Assembly (NCBI RefSeq): GCF_006874465.1
Contig: NZ_VIRL01000004.1
Span: 310,001 to 374,000 of the forward strand
From: Microbispora bryophytorum
Lineage (GTDB): Bacteria > Actinomycetota > Actinomycetes > Streptosporangiales > Streptosporangiaceae
Length of the DNA: 64,000 nt
Direction: 5' to 3'
Position numbers and translations under genes: made by a program. Under the pieces are notes generated by a model. That model had not been told where the DNA came from and made no database searches. It saw only the letters and a list, made by a program, of their open reading frames with translations. Within the stretch, counting starts at the first letter, position 1. The number at the start of each line of letters is the position of its first letter. Positions 24,959-33,327 of the stretch are shown one piece after another.

Positions 24959-26215
24959 TCAGGAGTCGTGTGCGGCCGCTCCCGACGTGGAGCCGTTCAC
25001 GACGAGCACGCGCTCGCGCTCGGGCACCTCGATGGCCGGGAACGTGCCGGTGTCGACGATCCCGTGCTCCCGGTAGGCCGCCTCGATCAGCGCGTACGCC
25101 CGGGGTTCGAGCTTCCACAGCGCCCGCCACTCCTTCGCCGCGAGGAGCGGGATGCCCACCTCCTGGGCGATGTCGGCGGCCCGGGGGACGTACTTGCGCG
25201 CGATCTGCTGGTCCCAGTAGTGCCGGGCGGCCCGGAGCTGAGCCGCGCGCTGGGCGGTGCCGACGACGGGCGGCGCCGGCACGGCCGGGACGTCCTCCTC
25301 CTCGTCGTCGATCAGCTCGGCGATGGCCGCGGCGGGCAGCGCGGGGGGAGCGGGCTGCTCGGGCTCGGGCGCCCAGGGGACCGGCGGAGCGAGGTCGATC
25401 AGCGCGGCGGTGTTGTAGAGCGCGCCGATCTGGGACAGCAGGGCCTCCTGCCGCTTCTCGTCCACGGCCAGGCCGGTGTATTCCACCGCCTGGTCCATCG
25501 CCTTGTCGAGCCTGGCCATGGCGGCCCGCAGCTTGCGGCCGGACACCCCGGCCTCGCGCAGCGCGCGGACCCGCTTGGCGGCCAGCGCCACCCTGGTCAG
25601 CCTGCGGTGGGCGTCCACCTCGCTCGCTGTACGGTCGCTCGCCTCGGCCAGGCCGATCCGGACCAGCACGCGCTCGGGGGTGAGCCGCCAGTTGATGCGG
25701 CCCCGGCCGGTGATGCGGACCCGCTCGATGGCCATGCCGCGCTCCCACAGCCAGGCGGCCACGAGCGGGGCGGCGAGACGGAAGACGGCCTCGGCGACGC
25801 TGCGGGCGTCCATGCTCGACAGGACGGCCGACAGGGACGTCAGGACCCACACGGCCAGGCCGTCGATGCCGGCCGAGTAGTTCTCCCGCATGTTGCGGCG
25901 CGCGCGTACGGCGCTGGTGATGACGGCGACCTCGATGAAGGCGAACAGCAGCAGCCGCAGCGGTCCGTCGAACCCGAGGACGTCGCCGGAGAAGCGCCAC
26001 ATGCCCTGGGCGGAGACGCCCGTGGCGATGCTGGCGGCGACGATGGTGAGAACGTCCTCGGTGGGCCGGCCGACCGCCCAGCGGCGGAACAGGCGGATCA
26101 GGGCGCGCAGGGCGAAGAAGGCCAGGACCAGCAAGACCAGGGCGATGACGCTGATGATGATCGTTTCGATCGTATGGGCCGACGCGAAGGCGGTTATTTG
26201 GTCAATGGGGGGCAT
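24959..26215 (-). CDS. Four-helix membrane protein with long cytosolic tail (DUF2637-like)
   Basis: A 418-residue protein. Residues about 18-140 contain four hydrophobic segments (IIISVIALVLLVLAFFAL; VLTIVAASIATGVSAQGMW; LRLLLFAFIEVAVITSAV; GLAVWVLTSLSAVLSS). The pattern TGVSAQGMWRF with FIEVAVITSAVRARRN resembles the DUF2637 group often coded by actinomycete chromosomes and integrative elements. Residues 165-260 are Arg-rich and helical, 290-340 acidic and Pro-rich, and the end may hold a small helix-turn-helix-like segment. No enzyme motif. Family placement is tentative. Monocistronic, terminator downstream. Confidence 0.6.
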   Translation of the reverse strand: MPPIDQITAFASAHTIETIIISVIALVLLVLAFFALRALIRLFRRWAVGRPTEDVLTIVAASIATGVSAQGMWRFSGDVLGFDGPLRLLLFAFIEVAVITSAVRARRNMRENYSAGIDGLAVWVLTSLSAVLSSMDARSVAEAVFRLAAPLVAAWLWERGMAIERVRITGRGRINWRLTPERVLVRIGLAEASDRTASEVDAHRRLTRVALAAKRVRALREAGVSGRKLRAAMARLDKAMDQAVEYTGLAVDEKRQEALLSQIGALYNTAALIDLAPPVPWAPEPEQPAPPALPAAAIAELIDDEEEDVPAVPAPPVVGTAQRAAQLRAARHYWDQQIARKYVPRAADIAQEVGIPLLAAKEWRALWKLEPRAYALIEAAYREHGIVDTGTFPAIEVPERERVLVVNGSTSGAAAHDS

Positions 26216-26344
26216 CAGTCACGGTCTCTCGACGTCCGATGGTTTTCCCCGAGATCATTCCAGAATGGCGTCGTCCTTTGGTGCGAAACACGCCTCTCCG
26301 TGAACACCCCGTCGCCGGGGGTTCGGAGCCGATGTCCCGGGTTC

Positions 26345-27838
26345 TCAGATGTCGAGGTCGAGGCGGGCGATGGGCTCCACCAGCTCCTCCTCCTCGTAGC
26401 GCAGGTGCGACAGCAGCACGTCCGACAGCAGGTCCACCTGCTCGCGCACGCCGTCGAGCCGGTCCGGGTCCTCGATCATCGCGACGAGGGCGGCGTCCAG
26501 CTCCGTCAGCACGCCGGCGATGACCTCGTGCTCCTGCTCCAGGCGGGTCACGACCGGCGCCAGCGACTCCTGCGCGGCCGCCAGCATCGGGAACATGTGC
26601 TCGTCCTCGATCGTGTGGTGGGTCGTCAGCAGGCGGCAGTACGACGCGCAGAACGTGCCGAGCGTCCAGAAGTTCTGCCGCAGGGTGAGCTCATTGATCA
26701 TCGAGCGGAGCGCGGCGGCGTCGGAGCGTCCCGCGGCGACCTGCTCCAGGGCGTCCCTGATCTGCGCCAGCTCCTGGCGCAGGTGGTCGTGGATGAGCAC
26801 GAGCCGCCGGCCGTTCGCCTGCTGCCTGCGCGGGAGCGCGGTGATGTCCCGCTTGGGCAGCCGCGGCCGGGTGGCCTCGTCGAGCACCGCCCTCGCCGGT
26901 GCCGCCCCGGCGAGCTCGCTCGGGCCGCCGGCGTCCTCCCGGGGCCCCTCGGCGCGCTCGCGTGACACCGCCTCGCGTACGGCGGGGGCGACCTCCTCGG
27001 CGAAGACCTTGAGGTCCCTGTCGTCGTCCACGGCCAGCACGAACACGCTCATGCCGTGGCGGAGCGCGAGCTCGGTGAGCTGCTCGGCCCACAGGGCCGG
27101 CGGCCCGTCCAGGAACCCCTTCCCGGCGGCGCCGGAGAACCGGCCCTCGATGTTGTAGACCCGGCGGATCCCGGCGGGGTCGCGCCCGGCCCGCTCGGCG
27201 GCGGCATCCAGGGTCGCGCTCATCGCGCCCAGCTCGCCGGGCGCGGCATACCCCGAGGAGGGCACCCACCCGTCGCCGAGCCGCCCGGTCAGCTCCAGCA
27301 TGCGCCGCTTGTACGCGCCGAGCCACAGCCCGACCTGATGCGGGGGGAACGGCCCCGGCCGCGCGCCCTCCAGCCGGTAGTGCCTGCCGTCGAGCCGTAC
27401 GCCCTCGTCGCCCGGAGTCCACAGCGCGCGCAGGACCGCGATGGCCTCTTCCAGCGCGTCCACGGCCTCGCCGGGGCTGCGGCGCGGGCCGCCCATGGCC
27501 GCGATGCCGTCCCAGAACGCCCCGGAGCCGAGCCCCAGCTCGACCCGGCCCCCGCTCAGGATGTCGAGGGACGCGGCGGCCCTGGCGAGCACCGCCGGCG
27601 GTCGCAGCGGCAGGGTCACCACGTCGGGGAACAGCCGCACCCGCTCGGTGCGCCCCGCGAGGGTGGACAGCAGCGTCCAGGTGTCGAGGAACGCCGGCAG
27701 GTAGGGGTGGTCCTGGATGCCGATGATGTCGAGCCCGATCTCGTCGGCGAGCACGGCCTGCCGGACGATCCGGTGGTGCCCCGCCGCGTCGGGCGTGAGA
27801 AACGCCCCGAACCACAGCTCATGTCCGAAGTCGGCCAT
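26345..27838 (-). CDS. LLM flavin/F420 oxidoreductase fused to a hemerythrin domain
   Basis: A 497-residue two-domain protein. Residues 1 to about 290 form a luciferase-like (LLM) barrel: LWFGAFLTPDAAGHHRIVRQ, GLDIIGIQDHPYLPAFLDTW, SLDILSGGRVELGLGSGAF and the late block DGWVPSSGYAAPGEL. After a polar linker of some 50 residues comes a hemerythrin-like four-helix bundle with ligand-type residues in LIHDHLRQEL, TTHHTIEDEHMFPML, LEQEHEVI and SHLRYEEEELVEP, able to bind a di-iron centre. Whether the cofactor is F420 or FMN is not decidable here. The ATG at 27838 has AAGG ten bases upstream. Divergent from the nucleotidyltransferase pair. Confidence 0.85.
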   Translation of the reverse strand: MADFGHELWFGAFLTPDAAGHHRIVRQAVLADEIGLDIIGIQDHPYLPAFLDTWTLLSTLAGRTERVRLFPDVVTLPLRPPAVLARAAASLDILSGGRVELGLGSGAFWDGIAAMGGPRRSPGEAVDALEEAIAVLRALWTPGDEGVRLDGRHYRLEGARPGPFPPHQVGLWLGAYKRRMLELTGRLGDGWVPSSGYAAPGELGAMSATLDAAAERAGRDPAGIRRVYNIEGRFSGAAGKGFLDGPPALWAEQLTELALRHGMSVFVLAVDDDRDLKVFAEEVAPAVREAVSRERAEGPREDAGGPSELAGAAPARAVLDEATRPRLPKRDITALPRRQQANGRRLVLIHDHLRQELAQIRDALEQVAAGRSDAAALRSMINELTLRQNFWTLGTFCASYCRLLTTHHTIEDEHMFPMLAAAQESLAPVVTRLEQEHEVIAGVLTELDAALVAMIEDPDRLDGVREQVDLLSDVLLSHLRYEEEELVEPIARLDLDI

Positions 27839-27881
27839 AAAATCGCTACCTTTCCGCGTTCCGGACCGGGAGCCTACCGTC

Positions 27882-28577
27882 GTGACAAGATCTGACGACA
27901 TGACCCTGACCGTCCCCGGCGGCACCGTCCTGTCGGTCGTCATCGGCTCGCGCGCGTACGGGCTGGAGACGGAGGAGTCGGACGTCGACAGGCGGGGCGT
28001 GTTCGTGACGCCCACACCGTTGTTCTGGCGGTTCGACAAGCCGCCGGACCACGTGGAGGGGCCGCTGCCGGAGCAGTTCTCATGGGAGGTCGAGCGGTTC
28101 TGCGTGCTCGCGATCGAGGGCAATCCGGCCGCGCTGGAGTGCCTGTGGTCGCCGGTCGTGGAGCTGGTCACCCCGGTGGGCGAGCGGCTGCTGGCCCTGC
28201 GCCGCGCGTTCCTGTCGGGGAAGGCGGAGCGGGCGTTCGCGGGATCGGCCGCCCGGCAGTTCCGCCGTCTCGGGCCGGAGGACCCGCCCCGGCCGGGCGG
28301 CGACGTCAGGCGCTGGAAGATGGCCATGCACATGATCCGGCTGCTGCTGAGCGCCGCCCACCTGGCCGGGCACGGGGAGCCGCTGATCGAGGTGGGCGGC
28401 CACCGCGACCGGCTGCTCGCCGTACGGTGGGGGAAGACGCCCTGGGCCGAGGTGCTGGAGTGGCGTCGGCGGCTGCTCGCCGAGCTGGACGAGCGGCCCG
28501 GGAGCGCGCTGCCCGGACGACCGGACCGCGCGGCCGTCGAGGAGTTCCTCGCCGACGTGCGGAGGTCGGCTCTGTGA
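27882..28577 (+). CDS. RlaP/YcgL-like nucleotidyltransferase, first of two
   Basis: About 230 residues. The active-site region is VVIGSRAYGLETEESDVDRRGVF, the G-S-x-A-Y-G-L...S-D-x-D-x-R-G pattern of the polymerase-beta-like PF10127 family, in which the DxD carboxylates bind metal and NTP. The rest includes FSWEVERFCVLAIEGNPAALE, giving a third carboxylate candidate, and a helical C-terminus with KMAMHMIRLL. Members elsewhere accompany RNA ligases, but no ligase is present here. Start: GTG 27882 has GGGAG nine bases upstream; ATG 27900 is the alternative. The next gene, 22 bases on, is of the same family. Confidence 0.78.
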   Translation: MTRSDDMTLTVPGGTVLSVVIGSRAYGLETEESDVDRRGVFVTPTPLFWRFDKPPDHVEGPLPEQFSWEVERFCVLAIEGNPAALECLWSPVVELVTPVGERLLALRRAFLSGKAERAFAGSAARQFRRLGPEDPPRPGGDVRRWKMAMHMIRLLLSAAHLAGHGEPLIEVGGHRDRLLAVRWGKTPWAEVLEWRRRLLAELDERPGSALPGRPDRAAVEEFLADVRRSAL

Positions 28578-28599
28578 CCGAGATCGAAGGAGGGGCGCC

Positions 28600-29376
28600 G
28601 TGACCGCCGTCCTGCCGTCCTGGCTGCCCGAGGTGGCCGCGGGTGAGCGGCACCCGCTCGCGTTCGCCACCGTGAGCGGCGCGCATCTGTACGGATTCCC
28701 CTCGGTGGACTCGGACGTGGACCTGCGGGGCGTGCACGTGCTGCCGGTCGAGCAGGTCGTCGGCCTGCGCACGGGTGAGGAGACCGTGACCCGCTCGTGG
28801 ATCCGCGAGGGCGTGGAGGTCGACCTCGTGACCCACGACCTCGCCAAGTTCTGCCGGCTGCTGCTCGGCCGCAACGGCTACGTGCTGGAGCAGCTCCTGT
28901 CGCCGCTGGTCGTGACCACCTCCCCGCTGCACGAGGAGATGCGTGCCCTCGCGTGGGGCTGCCTGACCCGGCACCACGCCCACCACTACCTCGGTTTCGC
29001 CCGCACCCAGCGCCGGCTGTTCGACCGCACGGGGGAGCTGAAGCCGCTGCTGTACGCGTTCCGGGTGCTGCTCACGGGCATCCATCTCATGCGTACGGGC
29101 GAGCTCGTCGCCGACCTCACCCTGCTCCTGGACGGCGGGCCGCCGTACCTGCCCGGCCTGATAGATGCCAAGCGGGCGGCCGAGCACGGCGGGCTGCCGG
29201 ACGACGCGCCCGGCGGGGAACGGCTCGCGGCCGACCTCGACGCGCTCACCGCCCGCCTGGAGGACGCCCGGGACGCCTCCGCACTGCCGGACGTCCCGTC
29301 GGCCCACGACGCCCTGCACGACCTCGTCGTACGGACCCGGCTCGCCGGAACGCCCGTCGGGGGACCGAACTGGTGA
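28600..29376 (+). CDS. RlaP/YcgL-like nucleotidyltransferase, second of two
   Basis: A 258-residue relative of the preceding gene product. The active site reads ATVSGAHLYGFPSVDSDVDLRGV, so the usual Ser of GSxxYG is replaced (SGAHLYG), while both Asp residues of DSDVDLRG remain. VEVDLVTHDLAKFCRLLLGRN supplies the third acidic residue, and LRHHAHHYLGFARTQ-like LTRHHAHHYLGFARTQ lies in the helical half. The GTG at 28600 has an ideal AAGGAGG. Pairing of two divergent family members in one operon suggests a heterodimer or two related substrates; this is inference. Confidence 0.78.
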   Translation: MTAVLPSWLPEVAAGERHPLAFATVSGAHLYGFPSVDSDVDLRGVHVLPVEQVVGLRTGEETVTRSWIREGVEVDLVTHDLAKFCRLLLGRNGYVLEQLLSPLVVTTSPLHEEMRALAWGCLTRHHAHHYLGFARTQRRLFDRTGELKPLLYAFRVLLTGIHLMRTGELVADLTLLLDGGPPYLPGLIDAKRAAEHGGLPDDAPGGERLAADLDALTARLEDARDASALPDVPSAHDALHDLVVRTRLAGTPVGGPNW

Positions 29377-29473
29377 AACAGGACGGGGACACGCGAAAAA
29401 CGCGGGGTGCCGCACCGGACGCGGGGGCCATCGCGGATAATGGGCGAAGCCGCCACCATCCCAGGAGAACGCT

Positions 29474-29707
29474 TTGACCACCAAGTTCGGCAAAGACAAC
29501 CTCGACCTGGCCGCGAGCGCGGAGGCACTGGCCGACAGCGCGCCCACCGGATCGTTGCGTCACGCCGCCGCCAAGTCCGTCGCGATCACCTTCGCCACGA
29601 CCCGTGACGCCGCTCAGGCCCGCAGCACCCTGGACGGCATCTCGCCCGCAGACGTTCGCCAGGCGGCGCTGGAGATCTTCGACGAGCTCTCCGCCCGCGC
29701 CGACTGA
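29474..29707 (+). CDS. Small conserved hypothetical protein
   Basis: A 77-residue, Ala/Asp-rich, probably all-helical protein (KDNLDLAASAEALADSAPT; SPADVRQAALEIFDELS). It has no signal peptide or metal motif. The start is a TTG at 29474 with AGGAG seven bases upstream, and a hairpin terminator follows the stop, so it looks like a genuine single gene. Function unknown. Confidence 0.55.
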   Translation: MTTKFGKDNLDLAASAEALADSAPTGSLRHAAAKSVAITFATTRDAAQARSTLDGISPADVRQAALEIFDELSARAD

Positions 29708-29728
29708 CCCGCGCGACGTGCGGGAACC

Positions 29729-29753
29729 GGCCGCCCGGTGTGTCCGGGCGGCC
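29729..29753 (+). terminator. Hairpin terminator after the 77-residue gene
   Basis: A perfect 10-bp stem GGCCGCCCGG/CCGGGCGGCC with a 5-base loop, 21 bases after the stop. Confidence 0.65.
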
Positions 29754-29854
29754 GTCCCGTCGCCGTGCCCCCCGTGCCCTCCGTGGCCCCTGTGCCTTCC
29801 CGCGTCCAGCTGGCGATCACCGGCGAGCCGCGGGGCTCTCGTGGGGGGCGTGAA

Positions 29855-30430
29855 ATGAGCGGGCCGGCGCCGGAGGGCGTCGCCGGGGCCGAGACCGCCG
29901 ATGCCCGGGTCACGCTGCTGACCTTCGGGCACGGCACCGCGCCCCGGGGACATCTGATCCCGCTGCTGAACGGTGCCGGCGTACGGGAGGTGGTCGACGT
30001 CCGGACCGTTCCCGGCAGCAGGCGCAACCCCGACGCCGCCCGCGCGGCGCTGGCGGACTGGCTCCCCGAGGCGGAGATCGGCTATCGATGGGACAGGCGC
30101 CTGGGCGGGTTCCGCAAGGCGGCTCCCGGCTCGCCCGACGTCTTCTGGGAGAACGCCTCGTTCCGGGGATACGCCGGTTACACCCGGCATCCCGACTTCC
30201 TGGCGGCGATGGATGAGCTGCTCGCGCAGGCGCGCGCCGCCCGGACCGCCGTGATGTGTGCGGAGGCCGTGTGGTGGCGCTGCCACCGGAGGATCATCGC
30301 TGATTTCGCCGTCCTCGCGCGGAGCGCGCGCGTGCTGCACCTGGCGCACGACGGAAGGCTCACCGAACACACACCGACCTCCGGCGCCCGCCTGCGCGAC
30401 GACGGGCTCCTCGTCTACGACCGGGTGTGA
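29855..30430 (+). CDS. DUF488 family protein
   Basis: A 191-residue DUF488 protein. The family pattern is clear: LLTFGHGTAPRGHLIPLL, VVDVRTVPGSRRNPD, GYRWDRRLGGFRK, FRGYAGYTRHPDF, and the Cys block VMCAEAVWWRCHRRIIADF. The role of DUF488 is not established; the conserved Cys-Glu and Arg residues suggest an enzyme. The ATG at 29855 fits the family N-terminus with GGGGGGCG upstream; the upstream extension to 29738 is Pro/Val-rich and unlikely. It is convergent with the second tRNA cluster. Confidence 0.88.
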   Translation: MSGPAPEGVAGAETADARVTLLTFGHGTAPRGHLIPLLNGAGVREVVDVRTVPGSRRNPDAARAALADWLPEAEIGYRWDRRLGGFRKAAPGSPDVFWENASFRGYAGYTRHPDFLAAMDELLAQARAARTAVMCAEAVWWRCHRRIIADFAVLARSARVLHLAHDGRLTEHTPTSGARLRDDGLLVYDRV

Positions 30431-30464
30431 AACAGGCTCGCTCCACCGGAGGCGGACGAGCGAA

Positions 30465-30491
30465 AGGCCGGACCCCAAAGGGATCCGGCCT
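30465..30491 (-). terminator. Terminator of the tRNA-Gly-Cys-Val cluster
   Basis: AGGCCGGA (30465-30472) pairs with TCCGGCCT (30484-30491), extended by three more G-C pairs after one mismatch. On the minus strand it starts 13 bases past tRNA-Val and is followed by TTTCG. Confidence 0.65.
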
Positions 30492-30504
30492 CTGCCGTAC
30501 TAGA

Positions 30505-30579
30505 TGGTGGGCGATACTGGGATTGAACCAGTGACCTCTTCCGTGTCAGGGAAGCGCTCTCCCGCTGAGCTAATCGCCC
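30505..30579 (-). tRNA. tRNA-Val (GAC) with encoded CCA
   Basis: On the minus strand: acceptor GGGCGAT/ATCGCCC, anticodon loop CTGACAC (anticodon GAC), T-loop TTCAATC, discriminator A, then CCA encoded in the DNA (30505-30507). 75 nt including CCA. It shares its body and T-arm closely with tRNA-Val(CAC) at 40289. Confidence 0.95.
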
Positions 30580-30593
30580 TTGGACGAACCAAG

Positions 30594-30664
30594 AGGTGGA
30601 GACGGGATTTGAACCCGTGTACGCGGCTTTGCAGGCCGCTGCCTCGCCTCTCGGCCACTCCACC
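30594..30664 (-). tRNA. tRNA-Cys (GCA), second copy
   Basis: Identical over all 71 nt to the copy at 4315-4385: acceptor GGTGGAG/CTCCACC, anticodon GCA, discriminator U. No CCA encoded. It sits between tRNA-Gly and tRNA-Val in the cluster. Confidence 0.95.
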
Positions 30665-30707
30665 GTGTCGAGCCGCACAGTGTGAAGCTCCACAGTGTCA
30701 AGCTCCG

Positions 30708-30779
30708 AGCGGAAGACGGGATTCGAACCCGCGACCCTCACCTTGGCAAGGTGATGCTCTACCACTGAGCCACTTCCGC
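30708..30779 (-). tRNA. tRNA-Gly (GCC), second copy
   Basis: Identical to 4416-4487: acceptor GCGGAAG/CTTCCGC, anticodon GCC, discriminator U. First gene of the Gly-Cys-Val cluster. The 43-base spacer to tRNA-Cys contains a short direct repeat (CACAGTGTGAAGCTC and CACAGTGTCAAGCTC) and does not resemble the 30-base spacer of the other cluster. Confidence 0.95.
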
Positions 30780-30928
30780 GTTCCCGGCTCTGTCCGGCCG
30801 GGCTCACGGGAAGACTTTATCCAATGTCTCGCCCACTCCCCAAATCAACGACGTTCTCCCTGCTCACACCGCGGGTTCCGGCCGATGCTTCCAGCTCCGT
30901 CGAACCGTCCCCGCGTTAGCGTCAAAGC

Positions 30929-31717
30929 ATGTCTGTGACACATGACCGCACACACGCCGCTGTCCCCGGCGCCGCAGGGGACGCTCCGGAGCCCGGGACG
31001 CCCGGGATCGGGGAGAGCGCCGAGATCGCGGGGGACGCCGACATCGCCCCCGTCGCGGCCCTGATCGCGGACGGCGCCCGCGCGGCGATGCTCACCGCGC
31101 TGCTCGACGGCAGGGCGCTGGCGGCGGGGGAGCTCGCCAGGATCGCGGGGGTGAGCGCCCCCACCGCGAGCTCCCATCTGGCCCGGCTCCTCGACGGGGG
31201 TCTGGTGACCGTGGTCAAACAGGGACGGCATCGCTACTACCGCCTCGCAGGCCCCGACGTCGCCCGCACCCTGGAGGTGCTGGCCCGGATCAGCGGGCGC
31301 GTCGCCGTGCGGTCCCTGCGGCAGTCGCGGCAGGCGCGGCTGCTGCGGGAGGCCCGCAGCTGCTACGACCACCTGGCGGGCCGGGTGGGGGTCGAACTGT
31401 ACGACGCGCTGGTGCGCGAGGGGGGCCTGATCGAGGCCGACGGCGGCTGCCTGCTGACCGTGAGCGGCGCCCAGGCGCTGTCGGAGCTCGGCGTGGACGT
31501 GGACCGGGTGCGCCGCGCCCGCCGCAGGTTCGCCCCCGACTGCCTCGACTGGCTGGAGCGCCGCCCGCACCTGGGCGGAGCACTCGGCGCGGCGGTCCTG
31601 GACCGGCTCCTGGCGCGGGAGTGGCTGGTGCGCGGCACCGTGCCCCGTGCCCTGCGGCTGACCGGCACGGGAAGGGAGGGACTGGAAAGGATCTTTGGCT
31701 GTAAGGACCTAAACTGA
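30929..31717 (+). CDS. ArsR-type winged-helix regulator
   Basis: A 262-residue regulator. After a 45-residue Ala/Gly/Pro-rich leader the ArsR-like winged helix runs from about residue 48 to 120: AALIADGARAAMLTALLDGR, LAAGELARIAGVSAPTASSH (recognition helix), LLDGGLVTVVKQGRHRYYRL (wing). There is no ArsR Cys metal site. The C-terminal 120 residues (ARSCYDHLAGRVGVELYDAL; LTVSGAQALSELGVDVDRV; FAPDCLDWLERRPHLGGALG) match a common longer form that carries paired Cys and may be a sensor. It lies 62 bases upstream of hutH in the same direction, so it may control or accompany it. Confidence 0.85.
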   Translation: MSVTHDRTHAAVPGAAGDAPEPGTPGIGESAEIAGDADIAPVAALIADGARAAMLTALLDGRALAAGELARIAGVSAPTASSHLARLLDGGLVTVVKQGRHRYYRLAGPDVARTLEVLARISGRVAVRSLRQSRQARLLREARSCYDHLAGRVGVELYDALVREGGLIEADGGCLLTVSGAQALSELGVDVDRVRRARRRFAPDCLDWLERRPHLGGALGAAVLDRLLAREWLVRGTVPRALRLTGTGREGLERIFGCKDLN

Positions 31718-31779
31718 GATACGCTAGTTACTCGCCACGCGCGCAGGGTGCGAGCGGCACGACGTGAAAGAGTGGGACG

Positions 31780-33327
31780 ATGCACGACAGCGAGGTCGTG
31801 GCCGTCGGCCCGGGACCGCTCGCCTTCGACGACGTGGTCCGGGTCGCGAGGTACGGCGCACAGGTCCGTCTGACGGACGACGCGATCGCCGAGATGGCCG
31901 TCTCGCGGGGGCGGATCGAGGAGCTCGCGGAGGCCGACACCCCGGCCTACGGCGTCTCCACCGGGTTCGGCGCCCTCGCCACCCGGCACATCGACCCTTC
32001 GCTGCGCGCCCGGCTCCAGCGCAGCCTCGTCCGCTCGCACGCGGCCGGCTCCGGGCCGGAGGTGGAGCCGGAGGTCGTGCGCGCCATGATGCTGCTGCGC
32101 CTGCGCACGCTCGCCACCGGGCACACCGGCGTGCGCCCGGTCACGGCCCGGGTGCTGGAGTCCCTGCTGAACGCCCGGCTCACCCCGGTCGTCCACGAGT
32201 ACGGCAGCCTCGGCTGCTCGGGAGACCTCGCCCCGCTCTCCCACGTCGCCCTGACGATCATGGGTGAGGGCGTCGTGAGGGACGCCGAGGGACGCCTGCT
32301 GCCCACCGCGGAGGCGCTCAAGGAACACGGCGTCGAGCCCGTCGAGCTGGCCGCCAAGGAGGGGCTCGCGCTGATCAACGGCACCGACGGCATGCTCGGC
32401 ATGCTCGTGCTCGCGCTGCACGACCTGTCGCGGCTCCTCACCACCGCCGACATCAGCGCCGCGATGAGCGTGGAGGCGCTGCTCGGCACCGACTACGTGT
32501 TCGCGGCCGACCTGCAGGCGCTGCGGCCCCATCCCGGCCAGGCGCTGGCGGCGGCGAACATGCGGACGCTGCTCGCCGGCTCGGGCGTGATGGCCTCCCA
32601 CCGCGACGGCTCCTGCACCCGTGTCCAGGACGCCTACTCCCTGCGCTGCGCCCCCCAGGTCGCCGGCGCCGCCAGAGACACCCTCGCCCACGCCTCCGCC
32701 GTCGCCGCCCGCGAGATCGCCAGCGCCATCGACAACCCCGTCGTGCTCGCCGACGGCCGGGTGGAGTCCAACGGCAACTTCCACGGCGCCCCGGTGGCGT
32801 ACGTCCTGGACTTCCTGGCCATCGCGGCGGCCGACCTCGCGTCGATCGCCGAGCGGCGCACCGACCGCATGCTGGACGTGGCGCGCAGCCACGGCCTCCC
32901 GGCGTTCCTCGCCGACGACCCGGGCGTCGACTCCGGCCACATGATCGCGCAGTACACCCAGGCGGCGATCGTGTCCGAGCTGAAACGGCTGGCGGTGCCG
33001 GCGAGCGTGGACTCGATCCCGAGCTCCGCCATGCAGGAGGACCACGTCTCGATGGGCTGGTCGGCGGGCCGCAAGCTGCGCCGCGCCGTCGACGGGCTCA
33101 GCCGCGTGCTCGCGATCGAGCTGCTGACCGCCGCCAGGGCGCTCGACCTGCGCGGGCCGTACGCGCCCGCGCCGGGGACCGGTGCGGTGGTCGAGGCGCT
33201 GCGCGAGGCGGTGGCGGGGCCGGGGCCCGACCGCTTCCTCGCGCCGGAGATCGAGGCGGTCGTCCGGCTCGTCGAGACCGGCGCCGTGGTCGCCGCCGCC
33301 GAGTCCGCCGTCGGCCCCCTGGGCTGA
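31780..33327 (+). CDS. hutH: Histidine ammonia-lyase
   Basis: A 515-residue ammonia-lyase that deaminates histidine to urocanate, the first step of histidine use. Matches include TPAYGVSTGFGALATRHI (with the catalytic Tyr57), NARLTPVVHEYGSLGCSGDL and the following APLSH. The MIO cofactor forms from residues 146-148, here Cys-Ser-Gly rather than Ala-Ser-Gly. VQDAYSLRCAPQVAGA, SAIDNPVVLADGRVESNGNF and the late block VDSIPSSAMQEDHVSMGWSA are family-typical. No hutU, hutI or other hut gene is adjacent, only the ArsR-type regulator upstream. Confidence 0.92.
   Translation: MHDSEVVAVGPGPLAFDDVVRVARYGAQVRLTDDAIAEMAVSRGRIEELAEADTPAYGVSTGFGALATRHIDPSLRARLQRSLVRSHAAGSGPEVEPEVVRAMMLLRLRTLATGHTGVRPVTARVLESLLNARLTPVVHEYGSLGCSGDLAPLSHVALTIMGEGVVRDAEGRLLPTAEALKEHGVEPVELAAKEGLALINGTDGMLGMLVLALHDLSRLLTTADISAAMSVEALLGTDYVFAADLQALRPHPGQALAAANMRTLLAGSGVMASHRDGSCTRVQDAYSLRCAPQVAGAARDTLAHASAVAAREIASAIDNPVVLADGRVESNGNFHGAPVAYVLDFLAIAAADLASIAERRTDRMLDVARSHGLPAFLADDPGVDSGHMIAQYTQAAIVSELKRLAVPASVDSIPSSAMQEDHVSMGWSAGRKLRRAVDGLSRVLAIELLTAARALDLRGPYAPAPGTGAVVEALREAVAGPGPDRFLAPEIEAVVRLVETGAVVAAAESAVGPLG

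Noticed and set aside
26345-27838. The LLM/hemerythrin join as a frameshift artefact
   Set aside because: The frame is continuous over about 1.5 kb with a normal linker and both domains intact, so a true fusion is the simpler reading.
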